NCBI RefSeq assembly: GCF_051020765.1
Contig: NW_027469117.1
Span: 372,001-436,000 of the forward strand
Length of the DNA: 64,000 nucleotides
Direction: 5' to 3'
Source: Lasioglossum baleicum
Taxonomy: Eukaryota > Arthropoda > Insecta > Hymenoptera > Halictidae
Below the pieces are notes generated by a model. The model searched no databases and was not told the DNA's origin. It saw only the letters and a list, made by a program, of their open reading frames with translations. A program made the position numbers and the translations under genes. Shown here in pieces: positions 27,152 to 36,800 of the stretch (its first letter is position 1; each line of letters opens with the position of its first letter).

Positions 27152-28900
27152 ATTTAACAATTCCTGTTAGTACTTGCTATATGTTTCCGCCATCTTGTGC
27201 CTTGCTAGCGCCTCGTGTTTGGGCCTGACCGCCGCAACCGTTTACTCTCGATACTTTGACCGCGTGCTCTGTTTTACCGGTTTACCGTCGGTAACTGCGC
27301 GCTCACTGGTATTCTATGGTAGTTCTTTTCATAATTTACTAATTGTACTAACTTTTCTTTCTGTTACAGTGACCTAGCTTAACCCTCTTCCTGACTTTAC
27401 CTCTTCTTAGATGTACTTATTTTTTCCTATTGTTACGTCCCGCGTCGGATATGATCCGACGAAACGAGCCCAGACGGGGCGGGGACGTAACCGACCAATT
27501 TATTTAAGACGATCTTAGATCCACGTGGCGCGTAACGTCCACGTCTGATCAGGGACCCGATACCGGTGTTCGTCGTTGTTGAAAAGGGCGAAGAGGGGAA
27601 TAAATGCGAACCGAGACGGACGTCGTCCGTCGTGAACACCGCGTAGAACTAAACGCGTCGCGGTAGTAGAAATGGTTCCCAGTGGTCGAAGTGTCACTAT
27701 GCGGGTGTGTGCAACTCGTCCGAACGCGTGGGTTTGCTCGATTTGCGACAGGAGATTTCGATCGAAGGGAATTAGCGTTCTCTCGGTACCGAGCACCCTC
27801 TGGGCTCAGACGTACACGATCGATACACCAATTTTAGGGTTAGAAGAACGGACGTAGGAAGTCTAAGGAATTTGCGGAACCAGGTCGGAGTCGAACAACC
27901 CGATGAAACACCACGCGCACACTCACTTTCGCGATCACTTTAACCGGTCACTGGGAACGACACTTTAGAAGTGGAAGATATCGAGGAGCAAGGTGTTGCT
28001 GAATTAAAGCTGCGAAATAATAGGTTTAAACAAACAAAGTATAATGAACCAGAATAGATACAAAGTAATGATTTGCGAGCAGAACTCGTGCAACAAAATA
28101 GCGCAGAAATAGCAATTGTAATAAGAATTATAAAGCGAGCGAGCTCGTGTGAACAAAGTAGCGCAGAAATAGCAATTGTGATAAGAATTATAAAGCGAGC
28201 GAGCTCGTGTGAACAAAATAGCACAGAAATAATGTCTGTAAGTATGGTATAAGAATCCACGAGCAACCTCGACAGATAATTTAGAAACAATTGAAATATA
28301 ATTGAAATGGAAATGGTAGAAATGGTAAGGTGCAATACGACCTGAATATCGTAAGCAATTTGTTACAAGTTCGAAAACGCGATTAAACTGAACTCGACTG
28401 AAGACGCTAGAGAACTGAACTGTATAAATTCCGAAACTGGAAGAGCGTCTGAACTGTATGAAATTCGGAACTAGAAGAGCGTTTGAACTAGAAGAGAGTC
28501 TGAACTAGAAGAGAGTCTGAACTAGAAGAGAGCGATTCGCGCGATTTCGTCTTATTTATAATAAGAGCGCGGACCATAGGGATTCGGTGAACCGTGAAGT
28601 CCTTTTGTCTAAATCGTACGAGGCACGGACGAATATGTTGTCGTCGATGTATACTTTTCGCTGTTTGAACGAGACGACGGTTTAGATGTACGTACACTTG
28701 TACTCGCGGTTGCCATGCTGGCGTCCGCTTGTACCGGTGACTATCGCGTCTTTTTCGATTCCCTATGTTCACGCTCACGGGGATATGTATATATATATAA
28801 ATACGCGTAAGATATATATACATATCGTTGTGTACGGATTTAAACGCGATTTCGGTTTGGATTTTACGAAGGAGGTATAAGCATGTATAAGTATACCATA
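27152..28900. other. Unassigned region with short tandem repeats
   Basis: No protein is recognisable. A stretch beginning TGTTACGTCCCGCGTCGG at 27429 has the look of an LTR start, but I could not find a matching end. An exact 60-bp period (28081, 28141, 28201; AATAGCGCAGAAATAGCAAT, TAAAGCGAGCGAGCTCGTGT) and a 20-bp repeat (GAACTAGAAGAGAGTCT, about 28470-28530) are present. (TA)-rich sequence precedes the gypsy array. Confidence 0.4.
28081..28231 (+). repeat. 60-bp tandem repeat, 2.5 copies
   Basis: Units begin at 28081, 28141 and 28201 with few mismatches; the last is partial. Confidence 0.9.
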
Positions 28901-30063
28901 TGTAACAGACCTGTACGGTGCAGGCCTGTTACTAAGAGACACGCGCCGAACACCGCCGACCGACACCGAGAACCGCCGAACACGCCGTATACACGCATCG
29001 CGTCACGACGTACAGTCCCGCGCTCCGAGACACATTCGGCGGGAAACGGACGTCGAGGTTCGGCCATCTTGGCGGACACGGAAATACGACGTCACACATC
29101 CGCGTTCCCCCACGCCAGTTCCCCCACCACCAACCTAGGCCTATAAAAGGCGATGCAAACGAGGCACGGGCCTCTTTTCCATCCTAGCCAGCAGCTAGGA
29201 GCCTTCTCCAGAATAGTGGTACGTATCGCTATTCACTCTTCCTAAAATTCCCACGCTCTCGACGTCGAGCTACCGACAGCATCGGCCTCCTCGACATCGA
29301 CAGTTCCCACGGCGGGTACAGCATACTCGCCGAACAGAGAAGACAGCATCTTCTCTGCCGTTCGGCCAGCCGCCGAACCCAGTCTCTCAAGGCAGCACCT
29401 TGAGAACTCCGTCAGCCACGGAGACGTTCAAATGAAAGGGACTGCATCTCTTTCGTTTGTCGTAGAACCTTCACGAGCCCATCCCGACTCGTGGTAGGGT
29501 TTCCCGGACCAATCCCGCCTGTATCCTGAACGGAAAAGACAGCATCTTTTCTGCCGTTCGGCCAGCCGCCGAACCCAGTCTCTCGAGGCAGCACCTCGAG
29601 AACTCCGTCAGCCACGGAGACGTGTAAATGAAAGGGACAGCATCCCTTTCGTTTATCGTAGAACCGCCACGAGGTCATCCCGACTCGTGGTAGGGTTTCC
29701 TGCACCATCCTCGCCTGTACCCTGAGTCGTTATCCGTACAGATCGCCGGGCACGCGCCGCGACGCCCCGATCTCACGACGCCGGTAAACCCACGCACCAG
29801 TTACGCGAACGGACGGCCACGCGCCGCGACTCGCGACCCGCGATAGGTTCATGCACCAATTATATCCGGTCCCGCGAAAGTACCTGTAGTGAGGCCCGAA
29901 AATATATAAATACATCGTCGTTATTCCTCGCCCCGCGCACTGAGTCATTTTCAGCTTCCGTCGATTCTCTCGCCAGTGATCGAACCTGGCTCGGCGAGCT
30001 ATTCAGCACGAGAGGACACGACCACCGTGGCAGACGCATCTCGCCGGAAGCAGAACCGTTACA
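28901..30063 (+). repeat. Family B LTR 1 (1163 bp)
   Basis: It runs from TGTAACAGACCTG to CAGAACCGTTACA, with TGTAAC and GTTACA as inverted ends. A TATA box (CCTATAAAAGG, TATAAAA at 29142-29148) places the transcript start near 29170. A 197-bp direct duplication (from about 29335 and 29532) holds the hairpin clusters described separately. Confidence 0.95.
29182..29690 (+). other. Array of RNA hairpins with CAGCA/CAGCC pentaloops in R-U5
   Basis: Stem-loops lie at 29182-29200, 29273-29285, 29310-29332, 29335-29357, 29360-29378, 29385-29405, 29407-29423, 29434-29454, then in the duplicated copy at 29534-29552, 29557-29575, 29581-29601, 29603-29619 and 29630-29650. Twelve of the thirteen loops read CAGCA or CAGCC; the one at 29434 reads CTGCA. 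Examples are TCCTAGC-CAGCA-GCTAGGA and GTTCGGC-CAGCC-GCCGAAC. Stems are 4-9 bp and mostly perfect. All lie downstream of the predicted transcript start, so they would be present in the RNA. The same array is at 37082-37550 and 45010-45478 in the other LTRs. Confidence 0.85.
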
Positions 30064-30081
30064 TGGCGCCCGAACAGGGAC
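30064..30081 (+). promoter_or_regulatory. Primer binding site, tRNA-Lys
   Basis: TGGCGCCCGAACAGGGAC directly follows the LTR. It is the complement of the 3' end of animal tRNA-Lys(UUU), also used by lentiviruses. The leader from 30082 to 30378 is non-coding except for a small uORF starting at the LTR/PBS junction (ATG 30063). Confidence 0.9.
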
Positions 30082-30378
30082 TGGGTGCGAAAATCACGCG
30101 TCGGAATAACGGCCACGTGGCCGAATTTCGAGGTTAACGTGCGGACACCTCGCCGGTCGGAAGTGATGCATCGCGCGCGACATCTAGCGTTCGATCAAAG
30201 GAACCAGTGAAACCGGACAAGCGTGACAGTCCGCGACATCTAGTGTCGACCGATAGTGACAGTGCCAATGAACACGAGTGAGAGTGCGCGCCATCTCGGG
30301 ACGCACGGCGTTACTGCAACCGCGCGGGCAGATTCAAACCGCGGCACGTCTCCAGGGACCAAGTGCAGGCAATAGGGC

Positions 30379-31485
30379 ATGCCACAACGCCCTGCACAAG
30401 TCACCGCGATACAAGTGAAGCGAATACTGGCCGAACTGCGGCGCCTACGAGTATCAATCACCGGAACCCCGGAGGAACTCCGCCAACATTGGGAGAACTG
30501 TATCCGCACACAGACGGAGGATCTGTTCTGCATACCCGAGCAACTGTTCAGAATGGACGAACCGAAACCAGCGGCCAGTGGGCCGCCCGCACAAACGCCC
30601 ATACAAACACCCGCACAAACCTTCATCACCGTCGAGCCACCGAACGACCCAGGAAGGAACATGGATCGCATGCGTAAATGGGCATGTACCACTGACGGAA
30701 AGGACCCGCACGCGTTCGTAGAACGGCTCGCGGAGTTGCAGGAGGCCTACTGCCTCTCCGACGCGGAATTGTTGCGAGGGGTTACCGAGCTGGTACGTGG
30801 AGACGCCCAGGTTTGGTATCGTAATAGCAAACATGGAATTACCACATGGACGGACTTCAAGAAAAAGTTCATAGCTAATTTCTCCGCGGAGCAGACACAG
30901 TTACAGCGGGAACGAGAGGCCCGTGAACGTACTCAGAAACCCGGAGAGCCGTTCCAGAAGTATATGCACGCCCTAATCACGCTGATGCGACGGGCCGACA
31001 TCCCGACCACCGATTACCTGGAAACGGTATACGAAAATATGCTGCCAGAGCATACCGTCGTGATTAACCCGGCCCACGTTAAAGACCTGGACGACCTACT
31101 GGGCCAGGTCCAACGGATCGAGAGGGCACTCGAGCGAAAGAATAAAATACAGAAGCCTCTCGCCCGGAGCTCCGCCTACGAAGCCGGTCCGGAGCATCGC
31201 ACGACCGACGTGGCGGCCACGTACAATACCGGTCAGCAACCGGCAAACACAGCGGGCCCGTCGAACGACACATACAGCCCCGTCACGCACTGCTGGCGGT
31301 GCAAACAGCGGGGGCACAACCGCTTCGAGTGTCGGAATATATATCGACGATTCTGTGCACGGTGCGGCCGAGACGGAATACTCACACGAGAGTGCCACCC
31401 ACCAGGTAATCAACACACCGGACAACCGTCGGGAAACGGGCCAAGGGGCGCGGCCCAATTGAACGACCGCAGGCCCCCGCAATAA
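30379..31485 (+). CDS. gag: Gag, gypsy family B copy 1
   Basis: The 368-aa protein has a retrotransposon Gag (capsid) region around residues 90-230 (AFVERLAELQEAYCLSDAEL; WYRNSKHGITTWTDFKKKF). Its nucleocapsid end has a canonical CX2CX4HX4C knuckle (CWRCKQRGHNRFEC) and a second cysteine motif (CARCGRDGILTREC). It assembles the particle and binds the RNA. The end of the gene overlaps the pol frame, with a slippery heptamer at 31431. The sequence is intact. Confidence 0.9.
   Translation: MPQRPAQVTAIQVKRILAELRRLRVSITGTPEELRQHWENCIRTQTEDLFCIPEQLFRMDEPKPAASGPPAQTPIQTPAQTFITVEPPNDPGRNMDRMRKWACTTDGKDPHAFVERLAELQEAYCLSDAELLRGVTELVRGDAQVWYRNSKHGITTWTDFKKKFIANFSAEQTQLQREREARERTQKPGEPFQKYMHALITLMRRADIPTTDYLETVYENMLPEHTVVINPAHVKDLDDLLGQVQRIERALERKNKIQKPLARSSAYEAGPEHRTTDVAATYNTGQQPANTAGPSNDTYSPVTHCWRCKQRGHNRFECRNIYRRFCARCGRDGILTRECHPPGNQHTGQPSGNGPRGAAQLNDRRPPQ
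31431..31437 (+). promoter_or_regulatory. -1 ribosomal frameshift site GGGAAAC
   Basis: The gag frame reads G-GGA-AAC here, exactly the X-XXY-YYZ arrangement. After slipping back one base, the pol frame is open through the protease and onward. Gag stops at 31485, 16 codons later. The equivalent site in copy 2 is 39359-39365. Confidence 0.75.
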
Positions 31486-34400
31486 ATTATACACCCCGGC
31501 CACTATTATCCATCCTGATTCTCGGCCGGCAGGTAGAAGCCCTCCTGGACACAGGGGCACAATTGTCGTGCGTCAATGAGGAAGTACAGCAGTGGGCCCG
31601 GGAACAGGGCATCACCCCACAGACCACGAACGGCCTGGTCGGCCTGGCCGACGGGTCAAACACACGTCCGAATGGCACGTTGCGCCTCCCGTTTATCACC
31701 ATGGGGTACGAGTGGGAACACGAGTTCACCATATTGCCGAAGATGGGACCGCAGGTACTCCTGGGCATCCAGACAATTGCCGCATTAGGAATTCAATTAC
31801 GGCCACCGGCCGATATTGCCTCATGGCCCGTGGCGTACCTCGCCGAAACAAAACCAGATCTGGAAACGGGTTTACGCACCCCCAGCGCCGAGGATCGTGA
31901 ACGACTGGACGATTTTCTTGCCGGCGAAATGGAACTGTTTAAAACAGTGCCCGGACGCACCAACCTCGTTCAGCACCGAATCAAGTTGACAGACGAAACG
32001 CCGATAAAACAACGGTACCGCCCGCGGAATCCAGCGATGCAGGCCGTCATCGACACCGAAGTCGAAGCAATGCTACGGGACGGAGTGATCGAGCCCTCCA
32101 GCAGCCCTTGGAGCTCGCCAGTGGTGGTGGTAAAAAAAAAAGACGGGAAGCCACGATTCTGCGTCGACTTCAGGAAACTCAATGAACGTTCGGAAAAAGA
32201 TGCGTACCCGTTACCGCATATACAAGCGACGCTCGACAAGCTACGCGGCGCCAAATTCCTGACAACGCTCGACCTAAAGAGCGGATACTGGCAGGTACCC
32301 CTGGAAGACAGTAGTCGACCACTGACAGCGTTCACGGTACCCGGGAAAGGGCTGTTCCAATTTAAAGTAATGCCGTTCGGTCTGCACTCGGCGCCAGCGA
32401 CGTTTCAGCGACTGCTCGACCGAGTCATCGGCCCGGAACTAGAACCGTATGCGTTCGCATATCTGGACGACATTATTACTGTCAGTCCGACGTTCGAAGC
32501 TCACCAGCAGCATCTGCGTGAGGTCTTCAAACGCCTGCGAGCCGCCGGACTCAGGCTAAACCCAGATAAGTGTCACTTCTGTGTGGACAGCCTCCGATAC
32601 TTGGGACACGTGGTCGACCAACGAGGGATACGCACCGATCCAGAAAAGACAGACGCGATCGCCAAAATTGCGACGCCGAAGAACATCCGAGACGTACGAC
32701 GATTCCATGGGATGGCGTCATGGTATCGCCGGTTCGTGCCCAAGTTCGCCGAACTGATGGAACCACTGACCAAACTCACCCGTAAGAACGCGAAGTGGAG
32801 GTGGTCCGAGGCCGAAGAAACCGCGTTCCAGGAAATGAAGCGACGACTCGTCGCCGCCCCGATACTGGCGTGCCCAAATTTTTCGGAGCGTTTTACGCTC
32901 CAAACGGACGCCAGCGACCATGGACTGGGCGTAGTCCTGACCCAAGGCACAGGAGACGAGGAAAGGGTCATCGCTTACGCGAGCCACACCCTCAGTATGA
33001 CCGAGCGGAACTACAGTGCGACGGAGAAAGAGTGCCTCGCCGTCGTATGGGGCATACGGAAGATGAAACCGTACATCGAAGGATACCAGTTTACCGTCGT
33101 GACAGACCACCAGGCACTCCGTTGGCTGCAGCAGATCGACAACCCGACGGGACGGCTCGCAAGATGGGCCCTCGAACTGCAGCAGTACGATTTCGATATT
33201 GAATATCGACCCGGAAAACTCAACTACGTCGCCGATGCGCTCTCCAGAAACACTCCAGTACCAGAAGTAAATCTGCTCCAGTCGAAACAGCGCACCGACA
33301 CGTGGTACCAGAAAAAGATCGAAGCAGTCCGCCAAAACCCCGCGTCCGTTCCAGATTACCAGATACGCGAGGGGAAACTGTTTCGACACCTGTTACACCA
33401 GCTCGACTACAACGAACCAACGGCCAGCAACGCCTGGAAGATGTGCGTGCCGGCGGGGGAAAGGGAGGCCCTCCTCCACCAACACCACGACGACCCCACC
33501 GCCGGACACCTCGGCATAGCCAAAACAATTGTTCGCCTGGCGCAAAGATACTACTGGCCCGGAATGTTTAGGGAGGTGGCCCGCCATGTTCGCTGTTGCT
33601 CGAGCTGTCAACAATACAAGACAGCACCACAGCAGCCAGCGGGACACATGCACGCAAACCCCGGAACACAACCGTGGCACACGGTCTCCATCGACCTCGT
33701 CGGCCCTCTGCCACGTTCACGCCGGGGACACATATGGCTGCTGGTCGCTCTCGATCGTTTTTCGAAGTGGGTCGAACTCACGCCACTTCGAAAAGCCACC
33801 AGCGCCGCCGTCACCGCGGCCATTCTGAAGGATGTCGTCCTCCGACACGGAGCACCAGAAATTATCATCACTGATAACGGACGCCAGTTCATCGGCAAAC
33901 CCTTCACCGAAATGCTGCGGGCCTCGGGAACTCAACATCGACGCACGCCACCGTACTCGCCCCATTGTAATCCGGTCGAAAGGGCCAACAAGGTCGTTAA
34001 GACCATGCTCGCTCAATATACCGAGAACCACCATGAGCGATGGGACGAGAAGCTGGACGAAGCACGATTTGCCATTAACACGGCATGGCACGAGTCAACA
34101 GGGTACAGTCCGGCGTACCTCAACCAAGGGAGGGAGCTACGACCACCCGGGCAGCACCCGGCTGGAGACAGCTCCGAACCAGCAACACAGAGGTGGGAAA
34201 ATCTCCGTGAGGCTCAGGAATTGGCCAGGCTGCACCTGGCCAAAGCATTTGGTCGCCAGGAGAAACACTACAACCTGCGGCACCGCGAATGGAAACCCGC
34301 CGTCGGCGAGAGCGTTTGGAAAAGAGAACATACGCTCTCGGACAAAGGGGCCGGCATCGCCGCGAAGCTCGCTCCGAAGTACAGCGGTCCGTACACGGTC

Positions 34401-36053
34401 GGACGCATTGTGTCACCGGTCATCGTCGACCTCCGGGACACTAAGGGGAAGTGGGCACGACACATTCACGTGCAAGACCTGAAACCCCATGCGAGGGGCG
34501 CCAAGGGGTCCGGAGAGGACGAGGAGAGTACGGCGGAGGGCGCCGCAGAAGGGACCGCCTCGAACACCAATTCTGGCGGAGCGCCACCACCACGGCGACG
34601 CGGCCGACCACGAAAAATAACAAACATTGTTCATCTTTGTCATAGGCAAGCAGCTCCAAAATCGCAGCATCCACCGCAGCAGCAGCGACGACACGCCAGC
34701 ACGAGGGAAAAGATGGATGATTTTTACGGGGACCTCCGCGACCTGTTCGACGAGCCGTCGAACGTCGACGAGAGACCACCCACGCCGACCATCCCGGAAT
34801 GGGCAACGCGGACATCGGTGACCGCAGCTACGGTCACCGGTGCCACCGAGGATACAACGATGGAGACCGGGAGACCCACAACGGCGACTGCGACGGAATC
34901 TTCCGTACGCCAAGCCGTGCGCTCACGCACCACCGCCAGGGGAGAGGAGGGGCCCACCGGCCGCCACGTGGTGCGCACACGCACAGCGGCAGAGCGGAAG
35001 ATGGAAGTCACGGCTCGGAAGGCCACCCGTCCCCAACCGGTGACCACTTCGAAGCGGCCCTCTACCGCTAAGCCCGCGGGGACAACAAGGGATACTGAGG
35101 CGGGAAGGGGAGCCACCTCGGCACCGAAAACGACGGCCGCCGCACGGCCGAAGTCCACCACACCACGAATACGAGCGGTTACGTGGTTTCCCACCCCAAT
35201 ACGACTCGTGGCCAGACGGCCAGCGCCCGCCGTGGCCAGTGGCATCGCCCCGGTGGATACCCTGCCGCCGGCAACAATAGAGGACCACCGCGAACGGGCC
35301 GGTCATCCGCCGTCCGTCCAACCTCACCGGATAGAAACTCCAGAGCCGGCGAAATGGTGGCCCAACGAACCACTGACACCCAAGGCCGAGCGGAGGAACC
35401 GATCAACATCCAGGGCGCGGCGCCACAACGCCCTACTGCCAAGGCCCCAACGGGCACGGACCCCAGCCGGGCCCACCCCGAAGGCGACGACGACAGGACA
35501 GCGGAAGCCGTCGGAAATCCCCGAACCAGAGGGTTTCGAGACGCCCACACGGCAGCGTGGCCAATCCGCAGACACGCCCACCAGCGCTCAACGACGTAGT
35601 ACCGGCGACGCCGAGGGTACGGGTCGACAGCCTCGACCCGACCCACGGGCAGGGCCCACCCACGCACGCCCGGGGCCGGCCATCCCGCCTGCAACAGCAG
35701 CCCCGACAGAGACGACCACCAGGGAGCGACCCCCAGGGGTAATCCGGCCAAGTGTGGCGACGGCAACGGACCCGGAACTGCCGGAGGAGGAACAGCCGGG
35801 AAACAGCGGACAGCCGGTGGCACCATGGCGAAGGGCACCGGGGGCCCCTCGCCCGATCGCCTACGACGGAAGCTACGCACCGTGCCCCACGACGTGGTAC
35901 CAGCTGCCTAACGGCCGCTACGTGGAGGTACCCAACAGGTGCGTCCAGACGAGGCGGTACCGTGCATCCCTCGAAGACGAGCGATGGATGCTGTTCTTCG
36001 AGCCGGACGGAAGACTGCGCCGGTGTAAGCGCCGAGATGGCGCCGGTAGGTAG
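31437..36053 (+). CDS. pol: Pol, gypsy family B copy 1 (protease, RT, RNase H, integrase, long tail)
   Basis: The frame is entered by -1 frameshift from gag; there is no need for its own ATG. Order: aspartic protease (EALLDTGAQLS, about 31538), RT with FAYLDDII (about 32460) and an LTTLDLKSGYWQV block (about 32265), RNase H (LQTDASDHGLG, about 32900), and integrase zinc finger (HLGIAKTIVRLAQRYYWPGM). The integrase catalytic Asp, Asp and Glu lie in SIDLVGP (about 33690), ITDNGRQF (33865) and NPVERAN (33970). After the integrase C-terminal region, about 500 further residues follow that are rich in Pro, Thr, Arg and Ala. They end with the conserved module CPTTWYQLP...VEVPNR...WMLFF...LRRCKRR. 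No env is present. The frame is intact. Confidence 0.95.
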   Translation, partial: RAKGRGPIERPQAPAINYTPRPLLSILILGRQVEALLDTGAQLSCVNEEVQQWAREQGITPQTTNGLVGLADGSNTRPNGTLRLPFITMGYEWEHEFTILPKMGPQVLLGIQTIAALGIQLRPPADIASWPVAYLAETKPDLETGLRTPSAEDRERLDDFLAGEMELFKTVPGRTNLVQHRIKLTDETPIKQRYRPRNPAMQAVIDTEVEAMLRDGVIEPSSSPWSSPVVVVKKKDGKPRFCVDFRKLNERSEKDAYPLPHIQATLDKLRGAKFLTTLDLKSGYWQVPLEDSSRPLTAFTVPGKGLFQFKVMPFGLHSAPATFQRLLDRVIGPELEPYAFAYLDDIITVSPTFEAHQQHLREVFKRLRAAGLRLNPDKCHFCVDSLRYLGHVVDQRGIRTDPEKTDAIAKIATPKNIRDVRRFHGMASWYRRFVPKFAELMEPLTKLTRKNAKWRWSEAEETAFQEMKRRLVAAPILACPNFSERFTLQTDASDHGLGVVLTQGTGDEERVIAYASHTLSMTERNYSATEKECLAVVWGIRKMKPYIEGYQFTVVTDHQALRWLQQIDNPTGRLARWALELQQYDFDIEYRPGKLNYVADALSRNTPVPEVNLLQSKQRTDTWYQKKIEAVRQNPASVPDYQIREGKLFRHLLHQLDYNEPTASNAWKMCVPAGEREALLHQHHDDPTAGHLGIAKTIVRLAQRYYWPGMFREVARHVRCCSSCQQYKTAPQQPAGHMHANPGTQPWHTVSIDLVGPLPRSRRGHIWLLVALDRFSKWVELTPLRKATSAAVTAAILKDVVLRHGAPEIIITDNGRQFIGKPFTEMLRASGTQHRRTPPYSPHCNPVERANKVVKTMLAQYTENHHERWDEKLDEARFAINTAWHESTGYSPAYLNQGRELRPPGQHPAGDSSEPATQRWENLREAQELARLHLAKAFGRQEKHYNLRHREWKPAVGESVWKREHTLSDKGAGIAAKLAPKYSGPYTVGRIVSPVIVDLRDTKGKWARHIHVQDLKPHARGAKGSGEDEESTAEGAAEGTASNTNSGGAPPPRRRGRPRKITNIVHLCHRQAAPKSQHPPQQQRRHASTREKMDDFYGDLRDLFDEPSNVDERPPTPTIPEWATRTSVTAATVTGATEDTTMETGRPTTATATESSVRQAVRSRTTARGEEGPTGRHVVRTRTAAERKMEVTARKATRPQPVTTSKRPSTAKPAGTTRDTEAGRGATSAPKTTAAARPKSTTPRIRAVTWFPTPIRLVARRPAPAVASGIAPVDTLPPATIEDHRERAGHPPSVQPHRIETPEPAKWWPNEPLTPKAERRNRSTSRARRHNALLPRPQRARTPAGPTPKATTTGQRKPSEIPEPEGFETPTRQRGQSADTPTSAQRRSTGDAEGTGRQPRPDPRAGPTHARPGPAIPPATAAPTETTTRERPPGVIRPSVATATDPELPEEEQPGNSGQPVAPWRRAPGAPRPIAYDGSYAPCPTTWYQLPNGRYVEVPNRCVQTRRYRASLEDERWMLFFEPDGRLRRCKRRDGAGR

Positions 36054-36800
36054 ACGCCCGTACACGGGTGAAACGCGCGCCGTAACCCCTTCTCCCAGCC
36101 GGAGAAGGGCACTGGACACTGAAGCCGCTCAAACGCGGACCCGCGCAAATAGATCGTTTATTTTTTTTCTTCCGCGCCAAAGAGATTACTGTTATTGTTT
36201 TTTTCTCCCCTCCGGTCTGTAGGTCGAGCCAACACCAGAGATATGTGTAAGCACGCGCCGCAACCCCTTCCCCCGCCGGGGAGGGGCACTCGGGGTCAAC
36301 GCGCAAATAGATCGTTTATTTCTTTTCTCGTCCGCGCCAAAGAGAGCATTTTTGTTGTTGTTTCGCCTTCGTTTCTTTTCCGTACGTCGAGCCGAGTCCG
36401 GAAACAGTTATAACCGCGCGACGTAACCCCTTCGCCCTGCCGGAGAAGGGCACTAGGTGTAAGCAGTCCAAACGCGGACGCCCCGCGCAAATGGTTTTTT
36501 TTGTGTGCCATTTTGACCGCGCCTTCGACCGCGTCACCAAAACAACATGTATTTCTTTTTCTTTCTTTTTGCGACTTGGCGAACCAAGACTGAGTAGTTG
36601 TAAGGATGTTTTTCTGTCTCTATATAAATATATACGTCTATTGTGTTGTCCAACCCAGTACCGTTTACTCGTTACCTACCCCTAGATGTAAGGAACCGAT
36701 ACTACGCCGCCACATGTACACCAGGATACGACTGTCTTTCGTAACTTAATAAATGGGGCCTCGCTCTCTTGCTTTTCGCTGTCCTGAAGGGGGAGGGGGG
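36054..36800 (+). other. Family B 3' UTR: three repeated hairpin modules and polypurine tract
   Basis: Three ~165-175 bp modules each contain a GC-rich hairpin: 36087-36109 (CCCTTCTCC-CAGCC-GGAGAAGGG), 36264-36286 (loop CCGCC) and 36428-36450 (loop CTGCC, one mismatch). Each is followed by CGCGCAAAT and a T-rich run, then CCGCGCCAAAGAG or similar. The purine run GAAGGGGGAGGGGGG (36786-36800) is the plus-strand primer. Copy 2 has the same arrangement up to 44728. Confidence 0.8.

Noticed and set aside
27429..28900. Solo LTR starting TGTTACGTCCC
   Set aside because: The start looks plausible, but I found no matching end or target duplication.
29182..29690. Smaug recognition elements
   Set aside because: Loops are CNGC[A/C]; the known element needs CNGG with a C-G pair across the loop, which these cannot form.
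30064..30081. tRNA gene fragment
   Set aside because: The 18 bases match only the tRNA-Lys 3' end and lie right after an LTR, so they are a primer binding site.
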